Made by a program: the position numbers and the translations under genes
In this document: positions 50,413 to 61,342 of the stretch, one piece after another
Layout: every line of letters starts with the position of its first letter
Position numbering within the stretch: position 1 is the stretch's first letter
Assembly: GCA_965227155.1 (NCBI GenBank)
Contig: OZ245731.1
Coordinates: 2,728,001-2,792,000 of the forward strand
Direction of reading: 5' to 3'
Length of the DNA: 64,000 nt
Origin: UBA6059 sp965227155
GTDB taxonomy: Bacteria; Bacteroidota; Bacteroidia; Cytophagales; Cyclobacteriaceae
Notes under the pieces: generated by a model
Databases searched by the model: none
Told to the model about the DNA's origin: nothing
The model's input: the letters and a program-made list of their open reading frames with translations, nothing else

Positions 50413-53400
50413 TGCATTTGGGGCATAGACATATAGTGACGCTTTTGCTGATTGGATGTATGATCATCCTTGACTTAACGCTTTACGCACAGCAGCAGCG
50501 TTTTCCGGTGCAGGCTAATTTGATGGTTTTACCGCCTTATAGCACACAATACAACAGTTATCTGTCACCTACCAGCAATAAAATGCGTGCCGTAGTTACT
50601 TTGCTGGATTTTAATGAACCTTCTGTTGATGTCCGTTTTTCTATAGCGGTAGAGGGCCCGGACTTCAAAGCGCAGACAAGGGCAAGCTACCTTCCTCGCA
50701 ACCCTATCACGCTTATTCCGGGTGTGCCTTCAATCATTGAGGGAGCGCAATGGGTAGAGTATTTTGAAAGCCAGAATCTCGACTTTTTTGGCATTAGCAG
50801 GCAGCAGTTTGTAACCAATGGCAGGTTTCCCGAAGGCCTCTACACCTTTTCTTTGGTGGTAAAAGAATTTCGATCAGACAAGGTTTTATCGCAGGTGGCG
50901 ATGGGTACGGCCTGGTTGAAACTCAATGACCAGCCTACTTTGCAAACCCCACGCATTGGAGAGGTCATAGCCATTAGCGGGCCTCAAAATATCTTTTTCC
51001 AATGGCAATTGAATAACTCAGCTTCCGCTGGTACTCCTTTTACGCCCAGCTATAAATTCTTCCTATATGAATTGATCAATCAGGCAGGAGATCCTATTTA
51101 TGCTCTGGAAAATGGGAATACCATTCCAGTATTTGAATCACCAGAGCAGTTTAGCAATACTTTTAATTACACACTGGCCAATCCTACGCTGGATGTAGGT
51201 AAAAAATACATGTGGCGGGTACAGGCCACTGACCCCACGGGACAAAATATTTTCAGAGATAATGGATTCAGTCCCAATGGTTGGTTCTACTACGGCTATC
51301 CCGAAGGAGGAAGCATCGTGCTCAAAACACCCGAGACTGGCTACAGCTTTGCTGCAGATGAACCTCAATTTCTAAAATTCGGTGCCCCTGATAATTTGCT
51401 TAATGGGCAGCAAATCGAGTATCGTCTGAAAATTGTGGAGCTGGAGTCAGAAGAGGATGACCCTGAACTTGCTGTAGAAACAGGCACAGCCTGGTTTGAA
51501 CAAAAAACACCACCAACACGCAGTACAAGTGATTATACGCTGGATGTAAAGAAGCCTTTTGACCGAGAACAACCTTATGCCTGGCAGGTATTGGCCTATA
51601 CCGGGCAGCAGGAAATTGCAGCCTCTGAGCCATGGGTTTTTAAAGGCCCTTCCCTTATCGATAAGTTCAGGGCAGGTATTCACACAGTATATGTCACAGA
51701 AATAGAAGAGAAAGACCTTAATAATCTAAGCGGTAAAGGGAAAGTAAAAATTTACGAAACGGATACTGATTCTACGCTAACAGAAATATCATTCTCCGGA
51801 CTGAGTATAGAAGATGTATCAGGTCGGTATGTACTTAAAGAGGGTGTAATTGAATCAGATATTGCTAGCGGTCTGGAATTTGAATTGGCACCCCGCAATG
51901 AACTGAATGGAGTAATCTATTTCTATCCAACAAAGGTTCGCCTTGATAAAGAGGAGCTATCTATCGGTGGTTATGCAGAGTATCCCTTTCCTCACCCGGT
52001 AAATGGTGGAGCAGAGGCACCAATGCTTGCCACGGAAGAGGGATGGATGAATTTTGATAGGTACAAACCTTATGGAGAGCTAACATTGGGTAAAGAGGTC
52101 TCAGTGGACCTTTTGGAACCCTTTGATTTTAGTCTTCAATTTGCTGAAAGCTCCCAAATTCAGCTTTTCTACGATGAATATGAGCTGAAACTTGACGGTA
52201 ATATGCTGCTGTCAGATAAGGTAGAGTCAGTAGACGGAAATCGAATTGGCGTGCCGTTTCGACGTGCTGAACAACTGTATTACCTGGAGGAAGAGAGGGT
52301 GCCCTTAGATGGAGATGTGAAAATTATTGCCAATACAAATGCATCCTTCAATTCACTTGATTATGTAATTGATCTCTCTGAGAAACGATCTCCTCGTGGG
52401 GTAGAAGGTGATGAATGGAAAGGCATATATTTTAATGAATTTGATGTGATCCTTCAAACTGACCTGGATCAGAATGGGCAATTACTACTCGATGAGGAAC
52501 TTGAAGAAAATGTTAACCAGAATGCATCCCGAGATACCAAAGCATGGATAGATGGCCAGGGATTGGATTTTGCCTGGGAGGAGGATTTAAGAGGTGTAGA
52601 GATTGCCCGATTTAATGACTTTCCTGCAAAACTTAATCAGGTATCAATTGAGGTAGAAAATAGTGCACTGAAACGGGGAGCATTTGAAGGTTCAATTGTG
52701 GTACATGCCATAGACCCTACCAGAGATTTGCCATTTATTGTACCCGCCGATCAAAACGGGTTTAAGCCAGGATATCTAACCGAAAGCCTTGATAATTCCA
52801 CCTTTGCCTTTAATCCTTATGGCGGCGAGAATAAAGTAGAAGTTACCATACGCAGGGCGGTATTTAAAAATAATGATCACCTCAGTTTAACGGCAGACTT
52901 CAACATTCCAAAGTTTGGTATAAAAATCAATGGCATAAGGGATTTCAATCTTTATGGAGACTATTATATCGGTTTTGGTGAGCGGAATGGTGCTACCAAT
53001 GTGTCAAGCAGACCTCAGGGTGAATATGATGGAATGAAATTTTCATTAGTGGAACTCGGAGCCAGTCTAACGGCCGGTAATTATGTTTTTAGTTACAATA
53101 CAGAGGTCAATATGGGACCTGGTTTTGAAGGGCCAACGCTTGCTTTTCACAGCCTTACCCCTGCGGAAGGCGGTGCTGAAAATGCATCAGCTGTTAATCC
53201 TATAAGGCCGGAAATATATGTTCCTGAAAGACCGGCCAATCAAAACCCTAAGGAATTATTGGTAGATAAGCTCCGCATCACTTACGAAAACAACCAAATC
53301 TATTTCACTGCAGGTGTGGAAGTACAAAAAGGTCACCCTACCTATGGAACCCACTACCGGGGAGAATTAGAAGGAGAGCTAAAGGTACCTGCTCGTTTTG

Positions 53401-56400
53401 CATTGGGTGGTAACCTAATTTATGGTAGTGATCCCCATGAGTTCTTTTATATGGATGCTTTTTATGTAGATGAACAGGGGATTGGTATTACAGTGTACCC
53501 CAATGTAAACCTGGTTGGCATGGAAGGCTGGGTTTATAAAGGTATGAGTGTAAAGGTTACAGAAGGCGAGGAGGGTAAGGAAAATGCGGAGCTTGTTCTG
53601 GATAGAAATAATGATTTTGGATTTAATCTATTTGGACAATTCATCGATCAGGCCTCCTTTGGTGCTAATTACCAACTGGATGGCACATTAGCATACAACT
53701 CAAATACTGGGGATGTAACCATCGGTGGAGATATTTCCATGATCAACATGAATGTGCGCGACCCGAGTGCAATGGCTGGCGTATCTAATCAGGTAAAGCA
53801 GGAAGTAGCACAAGAGGCTGCGAAGCAAGTACTTGAAGCACTGGGTGGCATAGATGAAACAGTATCGGTTGAGGGTGTAGATGTAAGGGTGAAGCTTGAT
53901 GAGCGATCCGGCTCTTTGGGCGTATCCAGTGGTGGCTATTCCGGTTTGGGCACCATAGATATTGGAGGTACTCCTTCAGCCACAGTTGCACTAGAAGGTG
54001 GCGGTGTTGCTGTTACTTTAAAAGGTGATGTGCGTGATGCAGCAAGTGTTTCATTCGGGTCTTCAGAACTCACTTCTACTATTGATTATCGTCCCAATGC
54101 TGGGGGCAGCTTTGCCATGCAGCATAGTGATTTCACACTAGATGCGGATGTAAATGTCGGCAATCAAAGTGGTGACATGCTCTTTGAAGGAGGAGGAATA
54201 ACCAATAGGATCAAAGCCAACATGTCTTCTAAGGAAGGCACTATAGTTTTTGATGATGGTTCGAGGAGTCTGGAGGTAGATGGACAGCTGGATCAGCAAA
54301 AGGCAGGCTTTGCATTCGATTCAGGTGATGGTGTAATTGTTGAAGTTGATGCAGATGGCAAAAGCAAATCAGGTCAATCTTCTATTTTCTATGAAGGCCG
54401 CAATGGGAATATTGAATTGGGGCTGGGCTTCAATCAACAGTCAGGCAACGGTAAGCTAGATTATAAGGATAATGACCTGGAACTGCATGCTGAAGCCAGT
54501 CAGCAGGGTAGCATGAACGTAGAAGGCCTATGGGATAATAATGAAATAAAATTGACCGGAGCTGCAAATGATGGGGGCAGTCTTGATGTCAAATTGGATC
54601 AGCAGGAACTACAAAGTTGGATGAAGCTCGATGGACAAGGTGGTCTATCGTTTAAAAACCCTGAATATGCTATAAATATCTCTGGCAATCCAAATACAAA
54701 TGCCGGTGCCTTAAGCTTCGAGATGGCAGATTTAAAAATTGCGGGTGCTATGGACCCTGCTGCACAAACAGCCAATATCGATTTGCTGGTAGAAGGGAAC
54801 ACGGTGATAGGAAATGTATCGCGGGATGTACAAACCCTTGAAGTGAAAACCGATCAGGTCACTTTAAATGCCTTACATAACGCTGATAGCACGGGCTTAT
54901 CATTGACTCAGGGGCAGGATATATTCTCAGTTGGCGGCGATCCGGCGAATAGCAAGGGGTTTGCAAGGCTTGTGCAAGGTGGCAATGAGATCTATATTCA
55001 GGCCGATCAGCCACAATCTAGCGGAGCGATTGTATTCAAGTATGATAATATCTTGGCAAATGCTACTGTTAATGATCAGACAAAAGAAGTTGCTTTCAGT
55101 CGTGATGATGTCAGCTTCGCAGTAACGCATCATACAGATAGTATTTATGCTTCGGCGAATATCCAGGGCAATGCTGTAGAAGCAAGCCTCAAGGGTAGTG
55201 ATGAAATTAGACTCTCCGGATCATTAGAGGGTGTGGATTTTTCAGGATTGGCCAATCAATCAGATAAAAAAGGCCTGTTCAACCTAAAGCTTCCTGATCA
55301 CACAATAAGCTCTAATGTTTTGCCAGACAGTGCCTTCTTTTCTTATGAAGGCAATGACCTCGGACTTTCGGGGGCTATGCATCAGGCGGGAAATATTGCA
55401 CTGGCCCTTGATAAGGATAATATTAAGGCTGAACTGCAGGGCGGCAAAACAGCAGATGTTCAGGAATTTTATTTCCAAAAAGATCAGGACCTGATCAATG
55501 TAACCCTTAATAAAGCGCAGCAATCAGGCAAACTGGAAGTGGAACAAATCGGCGTAAATGCAGATGCCGCGTTTACCAATACGGCTCAAAGCCTGGGCAT
55601 CAAACAAGGTTCTGATTCTATCAGGCTTAATCATGAAGGCGAAGGGGTCGGCAATGCTGCAATGGCCTATGGTGATACACAAGTAACCATAGCTGCCAAT
55701 ACTAATGAAGGCACCGGGACATTATCATTAGCAAACCCTGACGTGGTACTGGATATAAAGGCGGCAGCCAATGATCCCAGTGGCAGCTTCACCTTCGAGC
55801 AGGCGTCAATTGCTGCCTCAGGACAATATACTGACACCCGACAGGCATTGCGTGTCAATAATGCCGAAGATTACATTCGGATGATTAAAGATGGCCCTGC
55901 TGTAGATGGTGGCATCCGGTATGGATCAGACAGCCTGGCGCTGGTCTATCAGCCAGCGGAACAATCCGGGCGTGTAAATCTGGCCTATGGTACCAACACC
56001 ATCAACGGTGATCTTAATGTACCCAATTACAGGGCTGCCTTTGCCATGGCATTGGATGGATTTGCTTGCAATTTTGATGTAGCCATAGATAAAACCAAGT
56101 TCAATTATAACCTTAGTGATGATTGCAATATTGGACTTGATTTAGGATATGACCTTGAAGCCAATATTCCGGCTATTGCTTTTGATGTACCGGCACTGGG
56201 ATTCGAGCTAGGTACCTTACCGTCGATCCCATTCAAATTCCGATTAGGAGCGTTCAACCTGGACTTTGATGCTGGTTATGCTCTATCGGTCGAGTTGCCC
56301 AATTTCTCATTATCACTACCTCAACTCAACGGATTAGAAGGCTTTACTCTCGGTCAGCTGGAAGGTCTTATGATCAATGGTGCGGCCTTTGATGTAAATA

Positions 56401-59330
56401 TGGACGGGCTTGATCTTAGTGGTTTTGATTTAGATGCTGGCATAGGCGTAATAGGACTTGACCAACTGGCAGGATTTCCATTGGCATTAAACCTCTCTGC
56501 GCAGAGCATTCTACTTGATTTTGATAATCAACTTGCGATAAATATCAACGCAGAAGGTTGGGGGCTCAACTTACCTGGCGAATATGATCTGTCACTGGAT
56601 ATGGGCTTTAATGGTCAATTGGGTCAGATGAATTTTAAGGTGCCTGAATTAGCAGGTTTCAATATCAGTCCCGGTGCTTTAAGCATACTCGATGGTTCTC
56701 TGCCATTAATTACAGTTTCATTAGAATCATTTGCTTTTGCTTTTGATGGTTTTGAATTGGGGATATCTCCCAAATTGGCATCATTCCAGATTCCGGATGT
56801 AATTGGTGCTGATTTTGGACTCGATGGTTTCAATTTGAGTCTCGCGACAGATTTCACCGCTGGGTTTGATATCAATACTGGTCTAAAGCTTGGCTGGGAG
56901 GATTTTGAAGCAAACCTGGGCCCTGATATTGGGTCTGTCAACATTGATGATATAGGAATCAATTTACCTGATGGCTACAGTGGTTTTGAACTGGATTGGG
57001 ACAATAAGCTAGTTGGTTTTGCTCCGGAAGGACTTTCCATTGATGTAGATGGTTATAACCTGGGCTTACTTGCTGATCAGTTGCAGCTAGGGTTTAATGG
57101 TGACTTGATAGCGCTGAATTTTGATGGCACCCTGGATGCCAATATTGGTGATTTTGATCTTGGTATTGCGCCATTGGAAGGTTTTGACTTTACCAGTCCT
57201 GATTTCAATATGGGGCTTAATACAGATGGTCTTTATGCCGGACTTGGCGAAATCAAATTGGATTTAAACCTGGATCAGCAATTAAGTCTGTCTGGATTAG
57301 GCGCCCATAGTTTCTCAATGTCACCCTTAGGGTTTGGCTATGCTTTTGACGATATCAATCTTGATTTTGATATCAATGAATCTCTTAGTTTCTCTGGTTT
57401 GGATCTGGATATAGCATTGAATCCTATTGAAGGCATTGATATGAAATATGGTGATTATGGTATTCGTATTGGCGTTGATGCTGATCTGGATCTAAGCCTG
57501 GGATCACTGAATAAACTGTCTATCAATCCGGATCTTGTGGATTTCAAATTTGATGAATTCAATATGGGGTTTGGAATTGATCGAAACCTGTATTTCAATT
57601 TTGATCCCTATGCATTTGAATTAAATGCGGAGGCGTTGGCCATAGATTTTGAAGACCTATCCTTAGGAATTGGTCTTGATCAATCCCTTTATTTCACCAA
57701 AGGACCAGATATAAATCTAAATATTGCTCCGGGTACTTTTGGTTTTGAAATGGCTGATTACAGCCTGGGATTTGATGCCAATGTACTGCAGTTCACAAGT
57801 CCTGATTTGAGCTTTTCTACTGATGATCTTACGCTGGATATTGGAGACTACACCATGGGGCTTACCAAAGTGGGTGATATCCCGGCCATTCGTTTTTGGA
57901 ATCCTGGTGAAATAGACATTAGCCTGGATATCAATCAGCTGGGTCGGTTTACTATGGGTGGCCTTGATCTTCAACTGTCACCCGAGCTGCTATTCGATCT
58001 GAATTATGATCAGCGACTCAATCTTTTTGGCAGTTATGAAATGTTGAAACTGGGCTGGGATGACTATCAGATCAAAATTGGCCTTGACACCCTCATAGAC
58101 TTCAATCTTGATCCGTGTAAGATCATGTTCCTGTTACAAGATCCAACCGGTAAAATTCCAAACTTCCAGCCTGGCCTGTACAGTGTATGTGATGAATATC
58201 TACTGAGTGCAAACCTTGGTGGCATCCGATTTCAGCAGGGCATTGACCAAATGAAGCGTTCATTTACCATCAATCCTACCATGCAGCAGTTTGATTACGA
58301 TGAGTTTGAGCTGGATCGTTTTAAGGGTACCCTGAGAATGGGTGATGGCTATAAATACAAACTCAACTATCTGAGGCCTGATGATGGATTTGGAGGAGGA
58401 ATTGGCAGGGTAACTTCCAACAATGATCTGCATGCAGAGCTATCTATGCCCGACATGCAACTTATTGGTCTTCGTACAGATGAGGAAAATAAAATAGAAG
58501 GTATGATCAACAAGGTATCCTCAGGTAGCGTACCGGGTACATTATCAGACTCTTATAAGAATAATCTCGATGGCTATTTCCTTTATACCGGATCATTCCC
58601 ACCTGACTTAAGAGGTAAAGCGCTGGAAGAGCTGCTTGGCATATCCCTGGCTTCAACATCAGAAGAAGGTGAGAACCTGGAAGAATCCCCCGAGATCAAA
58701 ACGAATGAACCTAAACACATTGGAACTATTGCTGATAAGGCAGGTGGATTCTTAAGAGGCGACTTTAAGCTTTGGAAAACCGGTAACCAGTCTATAATGA
58801 CTGGAAATGTAAAGGGCCAAAAATTAGTCACAGTCGAAGGAGCGTATGATTTTAGAGCTTCGCCTGATGCTTGGTCTCTAAAAATGGGCACCCTAAATCA
58901 ACCGATCACTATCTCTATGTCCAGCGCTTCTATTGATGGCTACTTATGGTTAGATCAGGAATCTGTAGATATAGGTTTCTCTAGTGGTGCAAGCTACAAG
59001 CAATCTTATGATTTTAAGGCCTGGGGAGTAGGTTTTGGCTTTAAAGCTTCTGCCTACTATAATGTTTCTGGAGCCTTCAAGGGGCTATATGGCTCCAATG
59101 GTGTCGAGTTTCAACGCTTCAGTGTCAATGCCTCGGCTGGTGCTAAGCTAGATGGAGAAGTATGCTGGGTGTTGGACTGCTCGAATTTCAATATTGCTGG
59201 AGTCGATCTATCTGGCGAGCTCAGTGGTAGCTTAAATGAAGGAAAGGTTTCAGGGGGATTAACGGGTCGGGTAACAATCCTGGGTGAGGATACTGGAGAT
59301 TTCACTTTAAATATATCAGCTGATTTATGA
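50412..59330 (+). CDS. Giant 2972-residue beta-repeat surface protein
   Basis: Signal peptide at about 1-26. N-terminal region (about 30-410) is conserved in Bacteroidota in form: LMVLPPYSTQYNSYL start, LPEGLYTFS-like motif and an FN3-like segment. About 410-1150 is mixed beta. From about 1150 to 1880 short two-strand repeats of roughly 20-25 residues occur (patterns such as GxLxFxxxxxxIxxxA). From about 1905 to 2560 a second repeat class has hydrophobic strands with GFDL/GLDL and LSLD motifs. A C-terminal region (about 2563-2972) ends without a T9SS sorting domain. I chose ATG 50412 over TTG 50409; the stop of the previous gene overlaps it. The long alternating pattern suggests an extended beta-sheet or solenoid. 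Function unknown. Confidence 0.75.
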   Translation: MHLGHRHIVTLLLIGCMIILDLTLYAQQQRFPVQANLMVLPPYSTQYNSYLSPTSNKMRAVVTLLDFNEPSVDVRFSIAVEGPDFKAQTRASYLPRNPITLIPGVPSIIEGAQWVEYFESQNLDFFGISRQQFVTNGRFPEGLYTFSLVVKEFRSDKVLSQVAMGTAWLKLNDQPTLQTPRIGEVIAISGPQNIFFQWQLNNSASAGTPFTPSYKFFLYELINQAGDPIYALENGNTIPVFESPEQFSNTFNYTLANPTLDVGKKYMWRVQATDPTGQNIFRDNGFSPNGWFYYGYPEGGSIVLKTPETGYSFAADEPQFLKFGAPDNLLNGQQIEYRLKIVELESEEDDPELAVETGTAWFEQKTPPTRSTSDYTLDVKKPFDREQPYAWQVLAYTGQQEIAASEPWVFKGPSLIDKFRAGIHTVYVTEIEEKDLNNLSGKGKVKIYETDTDSTLTEISFSGLSIEDVSGRYVLKEGVIESDIASGLEFELAPRNELNGVIYFYPTKVRLDKEELSIGGYAEYPFPHPVNGGAEAPMLATEEGWMNFDRYKPYGELTLGKEVSVDLLEPFDFSLQFAESSQIQLFYDEYELKLDGNMLLSDKVESVDGNRIGVPFRRAEQLYYLEEERVPLDGDVKIIANTNASFNSLDYVIDLSEKRSPRGVEGDEWKGIYFNEFDVILQTDLDQNGQLLLDEELEENVNQNASRDTKAWIDGQGLDFAWEEDLRGVEIARFNDFPAKLNQVSIEVENSALKRGAFEGSIVVHAIDPTRDLPFIVPADQNGFKPGYLTESLDNSTFAFNPYGGENKVEVTIRRAVFKNNDHLSLTADFNIPKFGIKINGIRDFNLYGDYYIGFGERNGATNVSSRPQGEYDGMKFSLVELGASLTAGNYVFSYNTEVNMGPGFEGPTLAFHSLTPAEGGAENASAVNPIRPEIYVPERPANQNPKELLVDKLRITYENNQIYFTAGVEVQKGHPTYGTHYRGELEGELKVPARFALGGNLIYGSDPHEFFYMDAFYVDEQGIGITVYPNVNLVGMEGWVYKGMSVKVTEGEEGKENAELVLDRNNDFGFNLFGQFIDQASFGANYQLDGTLAYNSNTGDVTIGGDISMINMNVRDPSAMAGVSNQVKQEVAQEAAKQVLEALGGIDETVSVEGVDVRVKLDERSGSLGVSSGGYSGLGTIDIGGTPSATVALEGGGVAVTLKGDVRDAASVSFGSSELTSTIDYRPNAGGSFAMQHSDFTLDADVNVGNQSGDMLFEGGGITNRIKANMSSKEGTIVFDDGSRSLEVDGQLDQQKAGFAFDSGDGVIVEVDADGKSKSGQSSIFYEGRNGNIELGLGFNQQSGNGKLDYKDNDLELHAEASQQGSMNVEGLWDNNEIKLTGAANDGGSLDVKLDQQELQSWMKLDGQGGLSFKNPEYAINISGNPNTNAGALSFEMADLKIAGAMDPAAQTANIDLLVEGNTVIGNVSRDVQTLEVKTDQVTLNALHNADSTGLSLTQGQDIFSVGGDPANSKGFARLVQGGNEIYIQADQPQSSGAIVFKYDNILANATVNDQTKEVAFSRDDVSFAVTHHTDSIYASANIQGNAVEASLKGSDEIRLSGSLEGVDFSGLANQSDKKGLFNLKLPDHTISSNVLPDSAFFSYEGNDLGLSGAMHQAGNIALALDKDNIKAELQGGKTADVQEFYFQKDQDLINVTLNKAQQSGKLEVEQIGVNADAAFTNTAQSLGIKQGSDSIRLNHEGEGVGNAAMAYGDTQVTIAANTNEGTGTLSLANPDVVLDIKAAANDPSGSFTFEQASIAASGQYTDTRQALRVNNAEDYIRMIKDGPAVDGGIRYGSDSLALVYQPAEQSGRVNLAYGTNTINGDLNVPNYRAAFAMALDGFACNFDVAIDKTKFNYNLSDDCNIGLDLGYDLEANIPAIAFDVPALGFELGTLPSIPFKFRLGAFNLDFDAGYALSVELPNFSLSLPQLNGLEGFTLGQLEGLMINGAAFDVNMDGLDLSGFDLDAGIGVIGLDQLAGFPLALNLSAQSILLDFDNQLAININAEGWGLNLPGEYDLSLDMGFNGQLGQMNFKVPELAGFNISPGALSILDGSLPLITVSLESFAFAFDGFELGISPKLASFQIPDVIGADFGLDGFNLSLATDFTAGFDINTGLKLGWEDFEANLGPDIGSVNIDDIGINLPDGYSGFELDWDNKLVGFAPEGLSIDVDGYNLGLLADQLQLGFNGDLIALNFDGTLDANIGDFDLGIAPLEGFDFTSPDFNMGLNTDGLYAGLGEIKLDLNLDQQLSLSGLGAHSFSMSPLGFGYAFDDINLDFDINESLSFSGLDLDIALNPIEGIDMKYGDYGIRIGVDADLDLSLGSLNKLSINPDLVDFKFDEFNMGFGIDRNLYFNFDPYAFELNAEALAIDFEDLSLGIGLDQSLYFTKGPDINLNIAPGTFGFEMADYSLGFDANVLQFTSPDLSFSTDDLTLDIGDYTMGLTKVGDIPAIRFWNPGEIDISLDINQLGRFTMGGLDLQLSPELLFDLNYDQRLNLFGSYEMLKLGWDDYQIKIGLDTLIDFNLDPCKIMFLLQDPTGKIPNFQPGLYSVCDEYLLSANLGGIRFQQGIDQMKRSFTINPTMQQFDYDEFELDRFKGTLRMGDGYKYKLNYLRPDDGFGGGIGRVTSNNDLHAELSMPDMQLIGLRTDEENKIEGMINKVSSGSVPGTLSDSYKNNLDGYFLYTGSFPPDLRGKALEELLGISLASTSEEGENLEESPEIKTNEPKHIGTIADKAGGFLRGDFKLWKTGNQSIMTGNVKGQKLVTVEGAYDFRASPDAWSLKMGTLNQPITISMSSASIDGYLWLDQESVDIGFSSGASYKQSYDFKAWGVGFGFKASAYYNVSGAFKGLYGSNGVEFQRFSVNASAGAKLDGEVCWVLDCSNFNIAGVDLSGELSGSLNEGKVSGGLTGRVTILGEDTGDFTLNISADL

Positions 59331-61342
59331 GAAAGTCAATCTTCATATTGATTTTAACTATACTGGGCTTCTCATCGCTTGCTCAATCTGATAATGATAT
59401 ACTGGTTGGGCCGGATTACAGGGCTGGGCAGTCCGGTATGGTGGTGAAATGGATACCCCAGAAACTGGTGTATCCTGATGGCTTTAATGTCTACCGAAGA
59501 TCGGAAAACAACGAAAATTGGCAGAAATTAAATGAAAGCCCGGTTAAAGTAGCTTCTAAACCAACAGACTTCAGTCAGTTGCCAACAGAAATACAAGGTA
59601 TTTATGATTTGGTGCAAAAGGCTAGCTTCCAGGAACTTCAAGACAATAAGCTGATAAGAGCATTTCTAAAGCTCAACCTTTACCGTACGCAACGAATGGC
59701 CGAGTTGTTAGGTATGATCTGGTATGATGAGAACGCTACTGAAACTATTCGATATCAATATAGAATATCCGGTTTGATAGGTTCAGAGGAGGAGGAATTA
59801 GGCACAACTGAGTGGATAACAGGAGGCCAGAGTTTTATGCCATTGCCAGCACCGGATAGCATTGTGGTTGAGCGACTTGAAGATGTCATCAAAATCCGCT
59901 GGTCAATTGATGAATCAATATCTGTTGCCACCCAGGTTGAGAAAGCAGCTGGTGGGCGTGAGTTGAAAGCTATGGATGAACTGCCACTTTATGTAGCGTT
60001 TAAAACTGACGAAAATGGGGATCCAATTTATCCGGATTACTACATTATTGAATCTGCGCATCCCGATACTACTTATAGCTATCGTTTTGCACTGGTTGAT
60101 AAATTTGGCCAGTTGGGCACATATTCGGATGTATTCATCAGTAAACCTGTAGATTTAACCCCACCTCCTACACCGAAAAGTCCTTCAATTGTGGTTGTAG
60201 ATACGGCCATGCAGCTTAGCATCAGCTGGGGTTATGAGGCACTGCCAGATGACCTGAAAGGATTTCTTATTTATCAGAGGGAAAATACAGAAGATGCTCC
60301 TGTGCCAATTTCTGATACACTGAGTATTGAGAATCGAGCAGTTAGTTTGAAAGTTACACGTACAGGAGATTTTCTAATTACTGTGGCAGCAGTTGATGAT
60401 GCTGGCAATGTTGCAGAATCTATTCCTCTTCAGGCTAAGGTAGATGATTTAATAGCACCCGAGGTTCCAAAAGAAGTTGTCGTGCAGGAACAAGATGGTC
60501 TATATACAATTAGCTGGCAACCAAGCATTTCTGTTGATGCTATTGGTTATTTCATTTATCGATATTTTGGTGAGGATAAGCCGGAAGATCTCAATGGTTT
60601 TAAAATAGTCAATGGTAAACCATTGGCCTCCACTGTATACATTGATTCGCTGGGGAACGAACTCAAAGGGAAGCTTTGGTATGCAGTGGCTGCAGTTGAC
60701 TCCAGCTTTAATATTAGCCGGATATCCCAGCCGGCCAGTTTTAGTATTCCCGACAATTTGCCTCCAGCCCAACCATTTTTAAAGGCTCCAGAAGTCTCGG
60801 AAGATGGGATTCTTATGACCTGGATGCCTAATGTGGATGACGATTTGGAAAACTGGCAACTGATTCGTCATTCAGATGATGACAGTCTGAAATTCACCTT
60901 GGAGCCTCAGAAAACAAGCTATTTGGATGAGGCTGCACTGCCTGGTGTAAAGTACACCTATACGCTCCTTGCCAGGGATTTCACAGGCAACTATTCGATT
61001 CCCAGCGCCAGCATTTCTGTAGTGGCAGAAGGGGTAGATGAGCGTATTTTCAATGGTATTCTCCCCTCAAATATTGAGTTGAACTATAGCAAAAAGGATA
61101 AACACATACAGCTTAGCTGGAATCAGGTGTTCAATGACGATAACCTGGGTGTGATTGTCTACAAAGGCGAGTCTGTGGATGATTTGCGGCCTTACTCCGG
61201 CAAACTACGGACAGCTGGGTTCACAGACAAGCGGATAAAGGAAGAGACTACCTATTTCTACCAATTAAGAACGTATGCCAGCAATGGCCTTAAAAAAATA
61301 TCAGCAACTAAATCCATTACCATAAAAGCCTCAGACCGATGA
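59327..61342 (+). CDS. Exported protein with about six FN3-like domains
   Basis: 671 residues. Signal peptide at about 1-19. FN3-like sandwiches are seen near residues 27-115, 175-285, 285-375, 380-475, 480-570 and 575-671, each with a conserved W in strand B-C and Y-R-F/Y-I-Y patterns (LQLSISWGYEALPDDLKGFLIYQ; LYTISWQPSISVDAIGYFIYRY; IQLSWNQVFNDDNLGVIVYK). No sorting domain at the C-terminus. It overlaps both neighbours (ATGA at each boundary), so it is translated as part of the operon. FN3 domains suggest a structural or adhesive surface part. Confidence 0.78.
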   Translation: MRKSIFILILTILGFSSLAQSDNDILVGPDYRAGQSGMVVKWIPQKLVYPDGFNVYRRSENNENWQKLNESPVKVASKPTDFSQLPTEIQGIYDLVQKASFQELQDNKLIRAFLKLNLYRTQRMAELLGMIWYDENATETIRYQYRISGLIGSEEEELGTTEWITGGQSFMPLPAPDSIVVERLEDVIKIRWSIDESISVATQVEKAAGGRELKAMDELPLYVAFKTDENGDPIYPDYYIIESAHPDTTYSYRFALVDKFGQLGTYSDVFISKPVDLTPPPTPKSPSIVVVDTAMQLSISWGYEALPDDLKGFLIYQRENTEDAPVPISDTLSIENRAVSLKVTRTGDFLITVAAVDDAGNVAESIPLQAKVDDLIAPEVPKEVVVQEQDGLYTISWQPSISVDAIGYFIYRYFGEDKPEDLNGFKIVNGKPLASTVYIDSLGNELKGKLWYAVAAVDSSFNISRISQPASFSIPDNLPPAQPFLKAPEVSEDGILMTWMPNVDDDLENWQLIRHSDDDSLKFTLEPQKTSYLDEAALPGVKYTYTLLARDFTGNYSIPSASISVVAEGVDERIFNGILPSNIELNYSKKDKHIQLSWNQVFNDDNLGVIVYKGESVDDLRPYSGKLRTAGFTDKRIKEETTYFYQLRTYASNGLKKISATKSITIKASDR

